This document shows positions 7,895 through 16,101 of a stretch of 64,000 nt of DNA, one piece after another. The position numbers and the translations under genes are program-made. Source of the stretch: an uncultured Flavobacteriaceae bacterium (GTDB taxonomy: Bacteria; Bacteroidota; Bacteroidia; Flavobacteriales; Flavobacteriaceae); contig CALLUG010000035.1 of assembly GCA_938011315.1 (NCBI GenBank), positions 62,001 through 126,000 on the forward strand, written 5' to 3'. How positions within the stretch are numbered: position 1 is the first letter of the stretch; every line of letters begins with the position of its first letter. The notes under the pieces are model-generated. The model was not told the origin of the DNA and ran no database searches. It saw nothing but the letters and a program-made list of their open reading frames with translations.

Positions 7895-9249
7895 TATCCT
7901 ATTTCTTTAAGCATTAAGTCTAGTCCTTCTCTTATTATTTTTTGGTGCGGTTGCTTAGACACACACACAAACTCTGTTAGTGCAAAATCTTCTGGTGCAA
8001 CTTCATACATTCCTAAAGCTTCCATTTCATCCAAATCTTTGTACATGCAAGCTTTTAAAATTTGCATCGGAAAAATATCTAAAGGAAATACGTTTTCATA
8101 AACACCTGTTGTTACAAAAGCACGATGCTCTCCATTAGTATTGGTATTAAGATCATATTTTTTGTTAGGTGTTAGCCAAGAAAACGTTAGTGCTCTCGAT
8201 ACAGATATTTTATTAAACATTGGTTTGTTCCAACCAAAAAACTCATAGTCATCTCCCTCTGGGAGTACAGAAATTGTATTGCTATAATAATCTAAACTCC
8301 CATCTGGCTGTATGTGCTTACCACTAAGTACATTGCCAGAAATAATACGAGCATTGCTATCTTTACTAATTCCCTTATCGTATATCATTGTTGCGATTTC
8401 GGTTCCTATTTTGGTTTTAAAGTATCGTGGCGCTTCTACCAAAGCACCCACCATTGCTACTATACGCTCTGCATTAAATAGCCCTGTTAGTAACAACTCT
8501 CCAATAATAACTAAGTCTTGAGGGTTTACTGTCCAAGCGGTTTCGCCTTTATTAATAGGATCAATCTTATTAATTAATGTTCCTACATTGCCTGAAGGGT
8601 GTGGTCCAGAAATATGGTGTAAAGTTACGCCTGTTAAGTTTAAAAAAGGGGAGTTTCCACCTTTAGCAACGCCAACATGTATCTTTCCATTTGTTAATTT
8701 TGACAATGCTGTAATTGCCGCCTGTAATTCTTTTTCTTTTCCTTGCAGCACATGATTATAATCTGCGGCCAAAGGTGCTGTAGCATGTGCAGATATAAAC
8801 ACTGCTTTTGGGCTTAGTGCTGGGTTAGCAATAACATCGTAAGGACGTTGTTTTATAAATGTCCAACAGCCTGTGGTTTGCAAATGCAATTTTAAAGCCT
8901 CTGGACTTTCAGAGTCTAAATTAAAACGCCCGTTGTCTTGATACGTTTGTTCTTTATTTGCTTTTATTCTAACACTTACAATTTTTCGTTTTTCGCCACG
9001 ATTAATTTCTATAATTTCTCCAGATACCGGGGAGGCAAACTTTAAATTCTCATTAGATTTATCAAAAAAAACAGCAGCTCCTGCCTTAATGTTATCACCA
9101 ACTTTAACACTCATTTTGGGTGTAATTCCGTGAAAATCTTCTGGTCTTAAAGTATAGAAATTACTTACAATAGCATTGTCGTTAGTTCTTTCAGCTTCTC
9201 CTTTCAGCTTGATATCTAGACCTTTTTTTATTTTAATGTCGTTTGACAT
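7894..9249 (-). CDS. nqrA: Na+-translocating NADH:quinone reductase subunit A
   Basis: NqrA is the soluble cytosolic subunit of the complex. The 451-aa protein has the usual NqrA order: an N-terminal barrel-sandwich segment (IKAGAAVFFDKSNENLKFASPVSGEIIEI is split around residues 50-80), the RNF-like middle region with SGPHPSGNVGTLI, and a C-terminal part ending LDLMLKEIG. Length is typical (about 446 aa in Vibrio). It is the first gene of the leftward operon; the only promoter-like element upstream lies 39 bp before the ATG. The intergenic region shared with the plug gene holds several short repeats, listed separately. Confidence 0.96.
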   Translation of the reverse strand: MSNDIKIKKGLDIKLKGEAERTNDNAIVSNFYTLRPEDFHGITPKMSVKVGDNIKAGAAVFFDKSNENLKFASPVSGEIIEINRGEKRKIVSVRIKANKEQTYQDNGRFNLDSESPEALKLHLQTTGCWTFIKQRPYDVIANPALSPKAVFISAHATAPLAADYNHVLQGKEKELQAAITALSKLTNGKIHVGVAKGGNSPFLNLTGVTLHHISGPHPSGNVGTLINKIDPINKGETAWTVNPQDLVIIGELLLTGLFNAERIVAMVGALVEAPRYFKTKIGTEIATMIYDKGISKDSNARIISGNVLSGKHIQPDGSLDYYSNTISVLPEGDDYEFFGWNKPMFNKISVSRALTFSWLTPNKKYDLNTNTNGEHRAFVTTGVYENVFPLDIFPMQILKACMYKDLDEMEALGMYEVAPEDFALTEFVCVSKQPHQKIIREGLDLMLKEIG

Positions 9250-9259
9250 ATTCTTTTTT

Positions 9260-9347
9260 ATTGAAGTTAATTATCCGAAAATCGCTGCAAATTTACACAT
9301 TAATAAGTCATTTTGCATAATAAAGTTTCATAAATTGAAGTTAATTA
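9260..9347. repeat. 14-bp direct repeat ATTGAAGTTAATTA flanking the nqrA promoter
   Basis: The sequence ATTGAAGTTAATTA occurs twice without mismatch, at 9260-9273 and 9334-9347, 74 bp apart. The first copy lies in the presumed nqrA leader, the second upstream of the -7 element. Exact repetition at about seven helical turns is suggestive of a regulator binding site, but no regulator is indicated by the neighbourhood. Confidence 0.5.
9288..9295 (-). promoter_or_regulatory. -7 promoter element upstream of nqrA
   Basis: On the minus strand the sequence TAAATTTG matches the Bacteroidota -7 consensus TAnnTTTG exactly. It is 39 bp before the nqrA ATG, leaving a leader of about 30 nt. No good TTG -33 element is visible at the usual 19-21 bp distance. 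Confidence 0.5.
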
Positions 9348-9354
9348 ACAATGA

Positions 9355-9440
9355 CCTAAAGTTTACAGACAAAACGATTAATATTATCAAAGTAATCTTT
9401 AGGACATGACAATTATTGCGACAGTAATTTTTAGGCACGA
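9355..9440. repeat. CTTTAGG-type repeats between nqrA and the plug gene
   Basis: An imperfect direct repeat begins AGTAATCTTTAGG at 9391 and AGTAATTTTTAGG at 9423, spaced 32 bp (about three helical turns). An inverted copy of the core, CCTAAAG, lies at 9355-9361. The block sits upstream of both divergent genes and is a candidate operator, without known binding protein. Confidence 0.4.
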
Positions 9441-9476
9441 AATTTGACGTATTTTTACTAAAACATTAATCAATAC

Positions 9477-10727
9477 ATGCGACTTAATCTAAAAATTGTA
9501 CTGTTATTTTTTATCTGTTTTGGGTTTATTAAAGCTCAAGTACAGGAAGCAAACCCACCTGCTTTTATTAAGACAATTACTTTTAAGAGTAACACTAATG
9601 AAAGTCAACTTCCTATTTTAAAATTAAATGAGGTTTTAAATTTAGAGTTCGACACTTTAGGTAATGAACAGGATGATTATTACTATAGTATTGAGCACTT
9701 TAATTTTGATTGGACACCATCAAACCTTAATAAGCAAGAGTATTTAGAGGGCTTTGATGATTTGCGCATAAGAGATTTTGACACCTCCTTTAATACCTAC
9801 CAATCTTTTACGCATTACAGATTAGCTATTCCAAATAATCAAACACGTTTAAAAGTTTCTGGCAATTATCTTATTAAAATTTATGACGATAACGATACGC
9901 TTATGTTTAGTCGAAAATTTATGCTTTTTGAAAATTTAACTACCGTAGAAGCGACAGTAAAGCGCTCTAGAGATGTTCGCAATATTAATCAAAAACAGCA
10001 AGTCGATTTTAAAGTAAGTTCACCTAGTATAACTTTTGTAAACCCTGCCAAGACGGTAAAAACAACTATAATACAAAACAACAATTTGAGAACTACAGTA
10101 AATCACCTAACGCCAAAATATACACTAGGACGTGACTTAATTTACCAACAGGATAATGCCTCTAGCTTTTGGGGAGGCAATGAGTATTTGTTTTTTGAAA
10201 ACAAAGAAATTAGAAGTGCAACATCGGCGATAAGATACACCGACCTAAAAGACCTATATCACAGTTATCTTTATGAAGATATTGTGAGGGCTAATAATCC
10301 ATATACTTACAACCCAGACATTAATGGGAATTTTTTAGTTACAGCTCTAAATACAACCAACAATTTAGCTTTAGAGGCAGACTATGCTGTGATTCATTTT
10401 TCATTAACTTTAGATCAATTAACTACTGACGAGAGTGTACACGTCTATGGTAATTTTAATAATTATGACATTAATGAAACCACCAAAATGACTTATAACG
10501 AAGACACCAAAACTTACCAAACTAATATGATGCTAAAACAAGGTTTCTATAATTACAAGTACATACTCGTAGATTCTGAAGGAAATGTAGATGAAGGCGC
10601 TATTAGTGGTGATTTTTGGCAAACAGAAAACAATTACAAAATACTTGTGTACTATCGTAATTTAGGAGAACGCTTTGATCGTATCATTGGTTTTGGCGAA
10701 GTAAATTCCATTGAAATTACAAATTAA
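9477..10727 (+). CDS. Type IX secretion system plug protein (DUF5103)
   Basis: This 416-aa secreted protein belongs to DUF5103, the family of the Plug protein that occupies the periplasmic side of the SprA translocon when PorV is absent (Flavobacterium johnsoniae structure). It has a signal peptide ending IKAQ, an N-terminal beta domain (YYYSIEHFNFDWTPSNL) and a C-terminal domain with VHVYGNFNNYD and GFYNYKYILVDS, a carbohydrate-binding-like beta fold. Length fits the family. Only the plug gene is here; no other T9SS component is in the window. apaG follows 24 bp downstream and is probably co-transcribed. Confidence 0.88.
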   Translation: MRLNLKIVLLFFICFGFIKAQVQEANPPAFIKTITFKSNTNESQLPILKLNEVLNLEFDTLGNEQDDYYYSIEHFNFDWTPSNLNKQEYLEGFDDLRIRDFDTSFNTYQSFTHYRLAIPNNQTRLKVSGNYLIKIYDDNDTLMFSRKFMLFENLTTVEATVKRSRDVRNINQKQQVDFKVSSPSITFVNPAKTVKTTIIQNNNLRTTVNHLTPKYTLGRDLIYQQDNASSFWGGNEYLFFENKEIRSATSAIRYTDLKDLYHSYLYEDIVRANNPYTYNPDINGNFLVTALNTTNNLALEADYAVIHFSLTLDQLTTDESVHVYGNFNNYDINETTKMTYNEDTKTYQTNMMLKQGFYNYKYILVDSEGNVDEGAISGDFWQTENNYKILVYYRNLGERFDRIIGFGEVNSIEITN

Positions 10728-10751
10728 ATTCATTTTTTATAAACTCAGACT

Positions 10752-11138
10752 ATGGTTGAAGAAGTTACAAAAGGAATAAAAATTTCTGTAAACACAGATT
10801 TTAGAAACAGTTTTTACAAAAATCATCAAGTTCATTTTTGGTTTGGGTATAATATAACTATAGAAAATCAAAGTTTAGATAGTGTACAACTACAAGCTAG
10901 GCATTGGGAAATTTACGATGCCCTAAACTATCTTGAAATTGTTAAAGGCGAAGGTGTTATTGGCAAAAAACCAATATTACAACCTGGAGAGTCTCACACT
11001 TACACTTCTGGCTGTATATTAGGCTCTCCTGTTGGGGCAATGAAAGGGTTTTATAAAATGATTAACCTTAATAATACAAAACCATTTTTTGTTAGCATTC
11101 CATTGTTTAGGCTGAATGCTCCAATTGTCTTGAATTAA
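10752..11138 (+). CDS. apaG: ApaG domain protein
   Basis: ApaG is a small immunoglobulin-like beta-sandwich protein; in enterobacteria it was linked to Co2+/Mg2+ efflux, but its biochemical role is unclear. The 128-aa sequence shows the family pattern: VHFWFGYNITIENQSLDSVQL, ARHWEIYDAL, a GEGVIGKKPILQPGESHTY segment, then GCILGSPVGAMKGFY. It follows the T9SS plug gene closely. Its 3' end overlaps the 3' end of the convergent DUF6695 gene by 32 bp. Confidence 0.93.
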   Translation: MVEEVTKGIKISVNTDFRNSFYKNHQVHFWFGYNITIENQSLDSVQLQARHWEIYDALNYLEIVKGEGVIGKKPILQPGESHTYTSGCILGSPVGAMKGFYKMINLNNTKPFFVSIPLFRLNAPIVLN

Positions 11139-12129
11139 AGAATCGTACAAATTCAAATTCATAAATTTTATTGTGTTGACGCACTTTACAAATTTTACAG
11201 TTTGAGTAGTAGTCAAATTCAAAATGATCATCGTAGTCAAACGATTTGTCACTCAATTTATAAATTGCATCAACATCAACACCTACAGAGGACGTACGAC
11301 GATAGCGATACTCATGTTCAGTTTCTGTCTTAATTAATTCAAACCAAGCTCCGGAACCAATACCACCTAGCCACTGTGCACGTTCATGAAGGTTAGCTAT
11401 TTGTTTTGGCTCTAAATTCCCTTTAAAATTTGGAATATGATTTTTTAAGGTGTCCCTAAAATATTTTAAATTTTCTTCTCGTATGGTCGATTTAAATTCT
11501 GAAAAATCACCTTCGGGTGTAATTTCGTAAACCATACCTTTTGTATCTGCCAAAATAGGATTAGCTACTGTACTTGGAGTAAATCGTTTTGCCTTAATTA
11601 ATTTTTGTTTAATCTCTAAGTTGTTTGTTGAAGCAATAATTGTATCGGTAACAAAACGTGAGCAATTAGTAGCGCTTTTTAAAAAAGCACCATATCGAAT
11701 AAAATAAATATCTTTTAAGGTTTGTATATAGGCCTTTGCTTTATCATAATCTAGATTATGACACACAGAAGCCACTAATTTCCCTTCTCCATGTGTTAGC
11801 TCAGGATTTGTCGCTAAAAAATATAAAATCTCTTTCAAATTTGTTATCTCTCCACCTACAATAGTTGCTTTTAAATTAAAATTTAATTCGCAATCGGTAT
11901 CTTTAGATCTTACTCTTCCGTTAGGATACGTTGTAATATAACGTCCAAAATCGTGATAAGACAACTCTCCAGAAGCTTTATCTACAAGTACCAATGCAGC
12001 ATGACCTGCTCTTATATATCCTTTTTTACCTAAGCCTATAAAACGTAGTAATGGCGAATACCATTCTGTTGCTAATTTAACAATGGTTTCTGGATAGGCT
12101 AGCGCTAAAATAATTCCAGAATTATTCAT
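11107..12129 (-). CDS. DUF6695-type protein, possible permuted papain-like fold
   Basis: A 340-aa protein that I match to DUF6695, a flavobacterial family without known function (family name from memory). There is no signal peptide. Residues 40-50 read RAGHAALVLVD with His43, and later SATNCSRFVTDTI with Cys156 at the start of a helix. A His in a G-H-A strand before an N-C-x-x-F/V helix is the order seen in circularly permuted NlpC/P60-like (YiiX/LRAT-type) proteins, so a cysteine hydrolase or transferase fold is possible but unproven. It overlaps the upstream NRDE gene by 8 nt, suggesting co-translation and perhaps a joint function. Confidence 0.7.
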   Translation of the reverse strand: MNNSGIILALAYPETIVKLATEWYSPLLRFIGLGKKGYIRAGHAALVLVDKASGELSYHDFGRYITTYPNGRVRSKDTDCELNFNLKATIVGGEITNLKEILYFLATNPELTHGEGKLVASVCHNLDYDKAKAYIQTLKDIYFIRYGAFLKSATNCSRFVTDTIIASTNNLEIKQKLIKAKRFTPSTVANPILADTKGMVYEITPEGDFSEFKSTIREENLKYFRDTLKNHIPNFKGNLEPKQIANLHERAQWLGGIGSGAWFELIKTETEHEYRYRRTSSVGVDVDAIYKLSDKSFDYDDHFEFDYYSNCKICKVRQHNKIYEFEFVRFFNSRQLEHSA

Positions 12130-12850
12130 TGACTGTTGCTAATAATGTTTTCATTTGTTTTACTGCTGTTTGATCATTATCAAGGCTATGATAAGTCATT
12201 GTTATTGTATTACTTGTTTTTTCTACTTGGGTAATACTCGTTGTTTTCACTTCTCCTCTATCCATTATAATCCCATAGTTTTTATTTTCTGCACCTGCTG
12301 TTTTATGAAAGTTTAAAATGGAACTTGCTTTTAATTCATTATTTGATGTATACGCATCAAACCAAGCTAAACGTTCTGCTTTCATTTGGCTGGAATATAA
12401 TGTGGCAGACGACCAAATTTTGGGTTCCAAAGGCAATGTTGTAATATGTCTTTTTGTACCATCCCATACTAATTCAAAAAAACGCAAACTTTCATTCCAG
12501 TCTGCAATTACTATAGTAAACGGTTCTATGTCATCTAAATTGTAATCATATACTATTTTTTCTATATCATTTACAGCAAGCAAATCTTTAACAACGACGC
12601 CTCTGCTGGTTTTGTATTTTTCTTTTTTTGTATGACACTCATACCCCCCATTTAACAAGCAAATAAGTCTATTTTTATCACTTACCCCTATCCATGTACC
12701 TCCAGCAACTTTATCTCTAGGGTATAGCATATTTACACTATTTTCTTTATAAAAGTCGGGTTCAAGAGGTAATCTATTTGGCGCTTCGTCTCTACTAGAA
12801 GTTAAAACAAAATCATTTTTACCTTGAGGCATAATGGTTACTGTACACAT
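12122..12850 (-). CDS. NRDE (TANGO2-like) family protein
   Basis: A 242-aa member of the NRDE/TANGO2 family. The N-terminus MCTVTI with Cys2, the signature TSSRDEAPNR (residues 17-26) and GGTWIGVSDKNRLICLLNGG are diagnostic, and MCT at the very start fixes the initiation codon. The family has an Ntn-hydrolase-like fold; TANGO2 in animals has been linked to haem or lipid handling, while the bacterial role is unknown. It is the first of two overlapping leftward genes, the second being the DUF6695 protein. Confidence 0.88.
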   Translation of the reverse strand: MCTVTIMPQGKNDFVLTSSRDEAPNRLPLEPDFYKENSVNMLYPRDKVAGGTWIGVSDKNRLICLLNGGYECHTKKEKYKTSRGVVVKDLLAVNDIEKIVYDYNLDDIEPFTIVIADWNESLRFFELVWDGTKRHITTLPLEPKIWSSATLYSSQMKAERLAWFDAYTSNNELKASSILNFHKTAGAENKNYGIIMDRGEVKTTSITQVEKTSNTITMTYHSLDNDQTAVKQMKTLLATVNE

Positions 12851-12953
12851 AAGTATCTATCTAAAAAATAAGAGCGCAATCTACAAAAAATAACCAAAAT
12901 TACGTCTGTATTTATTGATAATACAAAAAAATACACTGTGATTAAAAAAAACG

Positions 12954-12961
12954 TAAATTTG
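12954..12961 (+). promoter_or_regulatory. -7 promoter element upstream of pruA
   Basis: TAAATTTG, an exact match to TAnnTTTG, lies 36 bp before the pruA ATG in an otherwise AT-rich leader. No convincing -33 TTG is seen at the right distance. Confidence 0.5.
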
Positions 12962-12997
12962 TACTTTATATACTAATTTTTAAAAATTAAAATACTT

Positions 12998-14626
12998 ATG
13001 GGAAAAGGCTTTTTCAATGTTCCAGTTGCTAAAAATGAACCTATTAAAAGCTACGCACCTGGCTCTCCAGAACGTGAAGCATTACTACAAGCATACAAAA
13101 AAATGTACAATAGCACTGTAGAGGTGTCGATGTCTATTAATGGTAAAGCGGTTAAATCGGGAAACACTAGAACCATGTCTCCGCCCCATGACCACAAGCA
13201 TATTGTGGGGACCTATCATCTTGCTGAGAAGTCTCATGTAGAAGACGCCATTGCTGGGGCATTAGAGGCGCGCAAATCTTGGTCTCAACTCCCTTGGGAG
13301 CATCGTGCCGGTATATTTTTGAAGGCAGCAGAGTTAATCGCTGGTCCATATAGAGCTAAAATAAATGCTGCAACAATGATGGCACAGTCAAAAACAGCAC
13401 ACCAAGCTGAAATTGATGCTGCTTGCGAGTTTATAGACTTTTTACGTTTTAACGTGCAGTTTATGACCAACATCTACAACGAGCAACCAGACAGCACAAG
13501 TGACGCTTGGAATAGACTAGAGTACAGACCCTTAGAGGGATTCACTTATGCTGTAACACCTTTTAACTTTACTGCTATAGCAGGAAATTTGCCATCATGT
13601 ATGGCCTTAATGGGCAATGTAGTGGTATGGAAGCCTAGCGACAGTCAAGTATTTTCTGCAAAAATAATTATGGATGTTTTTAAAGAAGCTGGAGTACCAG
13701 ATGGAGTTATAAATGTTGTTTTTGGTGACCCAAAGATGATTACAGATACTGTTATGGCTAGTCCAGATTTTGCAGGATTACACTTTACTGGCTCTACCTT
13801 TATATTTAAAGAGCTATGGAAAAACATAGGAAACAATATACATCACTACAAAACCTATCCTAAAATTGTAGGAGAAACTGGTGGAAAAGATTTTATTGTA
13901 GCTCATAAATCGGCCAATGCAAAACAAGTAGCTACTGCTATTGTAAGAGGCGCTTTTGAATTTCAGGGACAAAAATGTAGTGCAGCCTCTAGAGCTTATA
14001 TCCCAAAAAGTATTTGGGACGATGTGAAAAAATATGTCGTAGAGGATGTTAATTCTTTTAAAATGGGATCGCCAGAAGATTTAAGCAATTTTATTACCGC
14101 AGTAATACACGAGGACTCTTTTGATAAATTGGCAACATATTTAGATCAGGCAAAAACAGATGCTAATGCAAATATTATAGTAGGCGGTGGATATGACAAG
14201 AGTAAGGGGTATTTTATAGAGCCTACAGTTATTGTTACTAATGACCCTAAATACACTACAATGTGCGACGAACTTTTTGGTCCTGTAATTACAATTTATG
14301 TTTATGAAGATGACGCTTATAGCGAGACTTTAAAACTAGTAGATGAAACTAGCGATTACGCTCTAACTGGGTCTATAATATCGGCAGATCGCTATGCTAT
14401 TGATGAGGCCACCAAGGTTTTAGAAAACGCAGCAGGAAACTTTTATATAAATGATAAGCCAACAGGCGCTGTCGTGGGACAACAACCTTTTGGTGGTGCA
14501 AGAGCATCTGGAACTAACGACAAGGCAGGAAGCGCACAAAATTTATTACGCTGGGTTTCTCCTAGAATGATAAAAGAAACTTTTGTAACCCCTGTAGATT
14601 ATAGATATCCATTTTTAGGAGAATAA
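12998..14626 (+). CDS. pruA: L-glutamate gamma-semialdehyde (P5C) dehydrogenase
   Basis: PruA oxidises glutamate-gamma-semialdehyde, the hydrolysed form of pyrroline-5-carboxylate, to glutamate with NAD+, the second step of proline breakdown. The 542-aa protein is a monofunctional P5C dehydrogenase with the aldehyde dehydrogenase signatures GETGGKDF (general base Glu293) and FQGQKCSAASRAY (nucleophile Cys327). The N-terminal PGSPEREALLQAYKKM and the C-terminal GGARASGTNDKAGS are typical of the mitochondrial-type P5CDH subfamily. The proline dehydrogenase partner is not adjacent. A strong bidirectional terminator follows. Confidence 0.95.
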   Translation: MGKGFFNVPVAKNEPIKSYAPGSPEREALLQAYKKMYNSTVEVSMSINGKAVKSGNTRTMSPPHDHKHIVGTYHLAEKSHVEDAIAGALEARKSWSQLPWEHRAGIFLKAAELIAGPYRAKINAATMMAQSKTAHQAEIDAACEFIDFLRFNVQFMTNIYNEQPDSTSDAWNRLEYRPLEGFTYAVTPFNFTAIAGNLPSCMALMGNVVVWKPSDSQVFSAKIIMDVFKEAGVPDGVINVVFGDPKMITDTVMASPDFAGLHFTGSTFIFKELWKNIGNNIHHYKTYPKIVGETGGKDFIVAHKSANAKQVATAIVRGAFEFQGQKCSAASRAYIPKSIWDDVKKYVVEDVNSFKMGSPEDLSNFITAVIHEDSFDKLATYLDQAKTDANANIIVGGGYDKSKGYFIEPTVIVTNDPKYTTMCDELFGPVITIYVYEDDAYSETLKLVDETSDYALTGSIISADRYAIDEATKVLENAAGNFYINDKPTGAVVGQQPFGGARASGTNDKAGSAQNLLRWVSPRMIKETFVTPVDYRYPFLGE

Positions 14627-14658
14627 TTTACTACGATATAAATTTATATTGAACATAA

Positions 14659-14695
14659 AGCCAATATATAGTTATAAAATTACTATATATTGGCT
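14659..14695 (+). terminator. Stem-loop downstream of pruA
   Basis: A perfect 13-bp inverted repeat (AGCCAATATATAG / CTATATATTGGCT) with an 11-nt loop lies 33 bp after the pruA stop. It has no long U-tract, so it may be an mRNA-stabilising hairpin rather than the terminator proper. Confidence 0.45.
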
Positions 14696-14730
14696 TATTA
14701 AATCCATAATTTAAAACTAACCCATTTACA

Positions 14731-14765
14731 AAAAAAAGCTACTCATTATATGAGTAGCTTTTTTT
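14731..14765. terminator. Bidirectional Rho-independent terminator between pruA and rplT
   Basis: A 16-bp inverted repeat (core GCTACTCAT / ATGAGTAGC) with a 3-nt loop is flanked by A7 on the left and T7 on the right. It can therefore stop both the rightward pruA transcript and the leftward ribosomal-protein transcript. Confidence 0.85.
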
Positions 14766-14807
14766 ATATAAGCGAAAAATTGTTTGTTATACAATTGGCA
14801 AAATGCC

Positions 14808-15152
14808 TTAGTTTACTTTATCTACAATTGCTTTAAAAGCATTAGGGTTGTTCATTGCTAAATCGGCCAAAACTTTACGATTTAACTCAATATCATTAGC
14901 TTTTAATTTTCCCATAAATTGAGAATATGATAATCCATGCATTCTAGCACCTGCATTAATACGCATAATCCATAATGCGCGGAATGTCCTCTTTTTGTTT
15001 CGGCGGTCTCTGTACGAATATAACATCGCTTTATCTACCGCGTTTTTTGCTACTGTCCAAACGTTTTTCCGACGTCCGAAGTAGCCTTTTGCTTGCTTAA
15101 GAACTTTTTTTCTTCTAGCTCTTTTTGCAACTGAATTTACTGATCTTGGCAT
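14808..15152 (-). CDS. rplT: 50S ribosomal protein L20
   Basis: L20 binds 23S rRNA early in large-subunit assembly and in several bacteria represses its own operon. The 114-aa sequence begins [20 protein letters not shown] with the lysine/arginine-rich N-terminal extension, followed by [17 protein letters not shown] and [16 protein letters not shown], all hallmarks of the family. It is the last gene of thrS-infC-rpmI-rplT. The 133-bp spacer separating it from rpmI is unusually long for the operon and contains potential RNA structure. Confidence 0.97.
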   Translation of the reverse strand: MPRSVNSVAKRARRKKVLKQAKGYFGRRKNVWTVAKNAVDKAMLYSYRDRRNKKRTFRALWIMRINAGARMHGLSYSQFMGKLKANDIELNRKVLADLAMNNPNAFKAIVDKVN

Positions 15153-15193
15153 AATTTAATTTTTTTTGTAGTAGGCGGTTTTTATAAACACTT

Positions 15194-15233
15194 GTTGTAA
15201 TGAAATATGAACTTTAATAATACAACTTCATAT
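15194..15233 (-). promoter_or_regulatory. Interleaved inverted repeats between rpmI and rplT, possible leader pseudoknot
   Basis: On the transcribed strand, ATATGAA is followed directly by GTTGTA; nine nt later comes TTCATAT and, after five nt, TACAAC. The two pairings interleave, so they form either a pseudoknot or two alternative hairpins. The element is 41 nt before the rplT start. Ribosomal-protein operons often carry such structures for autogenous control, but no known L20 leader consensus was checked. Confidence 0.35.
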
Positions 15234-15285
15234 ACTGGCCTAACTCCATGGTTTGTAATACTTATTTTTAACCTAAACAACAGGT

Positions 15286-15483
15286 TTACTTTAATCGTAA
15301 TTGTTGTTTAATATTTGCTTCATCGCTCTCGTGTACTAAAGTACTGTGAGTTAAAGCTAACTTACGTTTTTTAGACTTCTTTGTTAAGATATGACTTTTA
15401 AACGCATGTTTCCTTTTAATTTTTCCAGAGCCTGTTAACTTAAAACGTTTTTTGGCACTAGATTTAGTTTTCATTTTAGGCAT
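15286..15483 (-). CDS. rpmI: 50S ribosomal protein L35
   Basis: The 65-aa, strongly basic protein begins [20 protein letters not shown] and contains [20 protein letters not shown], the L35 signature. Length is normal for L35. It lies 44 bp downstream of infC in the conserved order infC-rpmI-rplT. Confidence 0.97.
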   Translation of the reverse strand: MPKMKTKSSAKKRFKLTGSGKIKRKHAFKSHILTKKSKKRKLALTHSTLVHESDEANIKQQLRLK

Positions 15484-15527
15484 TTTTCCTTTTTATTTAA
15501 TTACTTCGCTTATTTTATTGTTATTCG

Positions 15528-16085
15528 TTATTTTACTTTTTTAGGTGCAATAAACATAATCATACGTTTTCCTTCTAACTTAGGCATTTGCTCTACCTTA
15601 CCAAGATCTTCTAAGTCTTGTGCTAAGCGTAGTAGTAGGATTTGTCCTTGCTCTTTAAATATAATTGATCGCCCTTTAAAAAACACAAAGGCTTTTAGTT
15701 TTGCACCTTCTTTTAAAAACTTTTCGGCATGCTTCTTTTTAAACTCATAATCGTGATCATCTGTTTGAGGACCAAAGCGAATTTCTTTTACAGTAACTTT
15801 TGTTGCTTTAGATTTTAAGGCTTTATCTCGTTTTTTTTGTTCGTAAAGAAACTTTTTATAGTCCATTATTTTACAAACTGGTGGTATAGCCTTAGGAGAG
15901 ATTTCTACAAGATCTAGACCTTGTTCTTCAGCAATTTCCATTGCTTTTTTGGTTGGGTATACACCAACTTCTATATTATCTCCAACAAGCCTCACTTCGT
16001 CAACCCTAATTTTATGGTTAATTCGGTGTTGATCTTCTTTTATTACTCTAAGCGGTCCTCTAGACCTTTTTCTACGAATTGCTAT
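15528..16085 (-). CDS. infC: Translation initiation factor IF-3, non-AUG start
   Basis: IF-3 binds the 30S subunit, prevents premature 50S joining and monitors the start codon. The frame encodes about 185 aa: a basic N-terminus ([13 protein letters not shown]), then [41 protein letters not shown], and the C-terminal domain with [18 protein letters not shown]. An in-frame TAA lies only five codons upstream, and between it and the basic N-terminus there is no ATG, GTG or TTG. Initiation must use ATA (16085) or ATT (16079), or else a GTG 30 codons further in that would delete conserved residues. E. coli infC starts on AUU, which lets IF-3 repress itself; the same logic probably applies. Confidence 0.92.
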   Translation of the reverse strand: MAIRRKRSRGPLRVIKEDQHRINHKIRVDEVRLVGDNIEVGVYPTKKAMEIAEEQGLDLVEISPKAIPPVCKIMDYKKFLYEQKKRDKALKSKATKVTVKEIRFGPQTDDHDYEFKKKHAEKFLKEGAKLKAFVFFKGRSIIFKEQGQILLLRLAQDLEDLGKVEQMPKLEGKRMIMFIAPKKVK

Positions 16086-16101
16086 GACTTTATGTTTTTA
16101 A

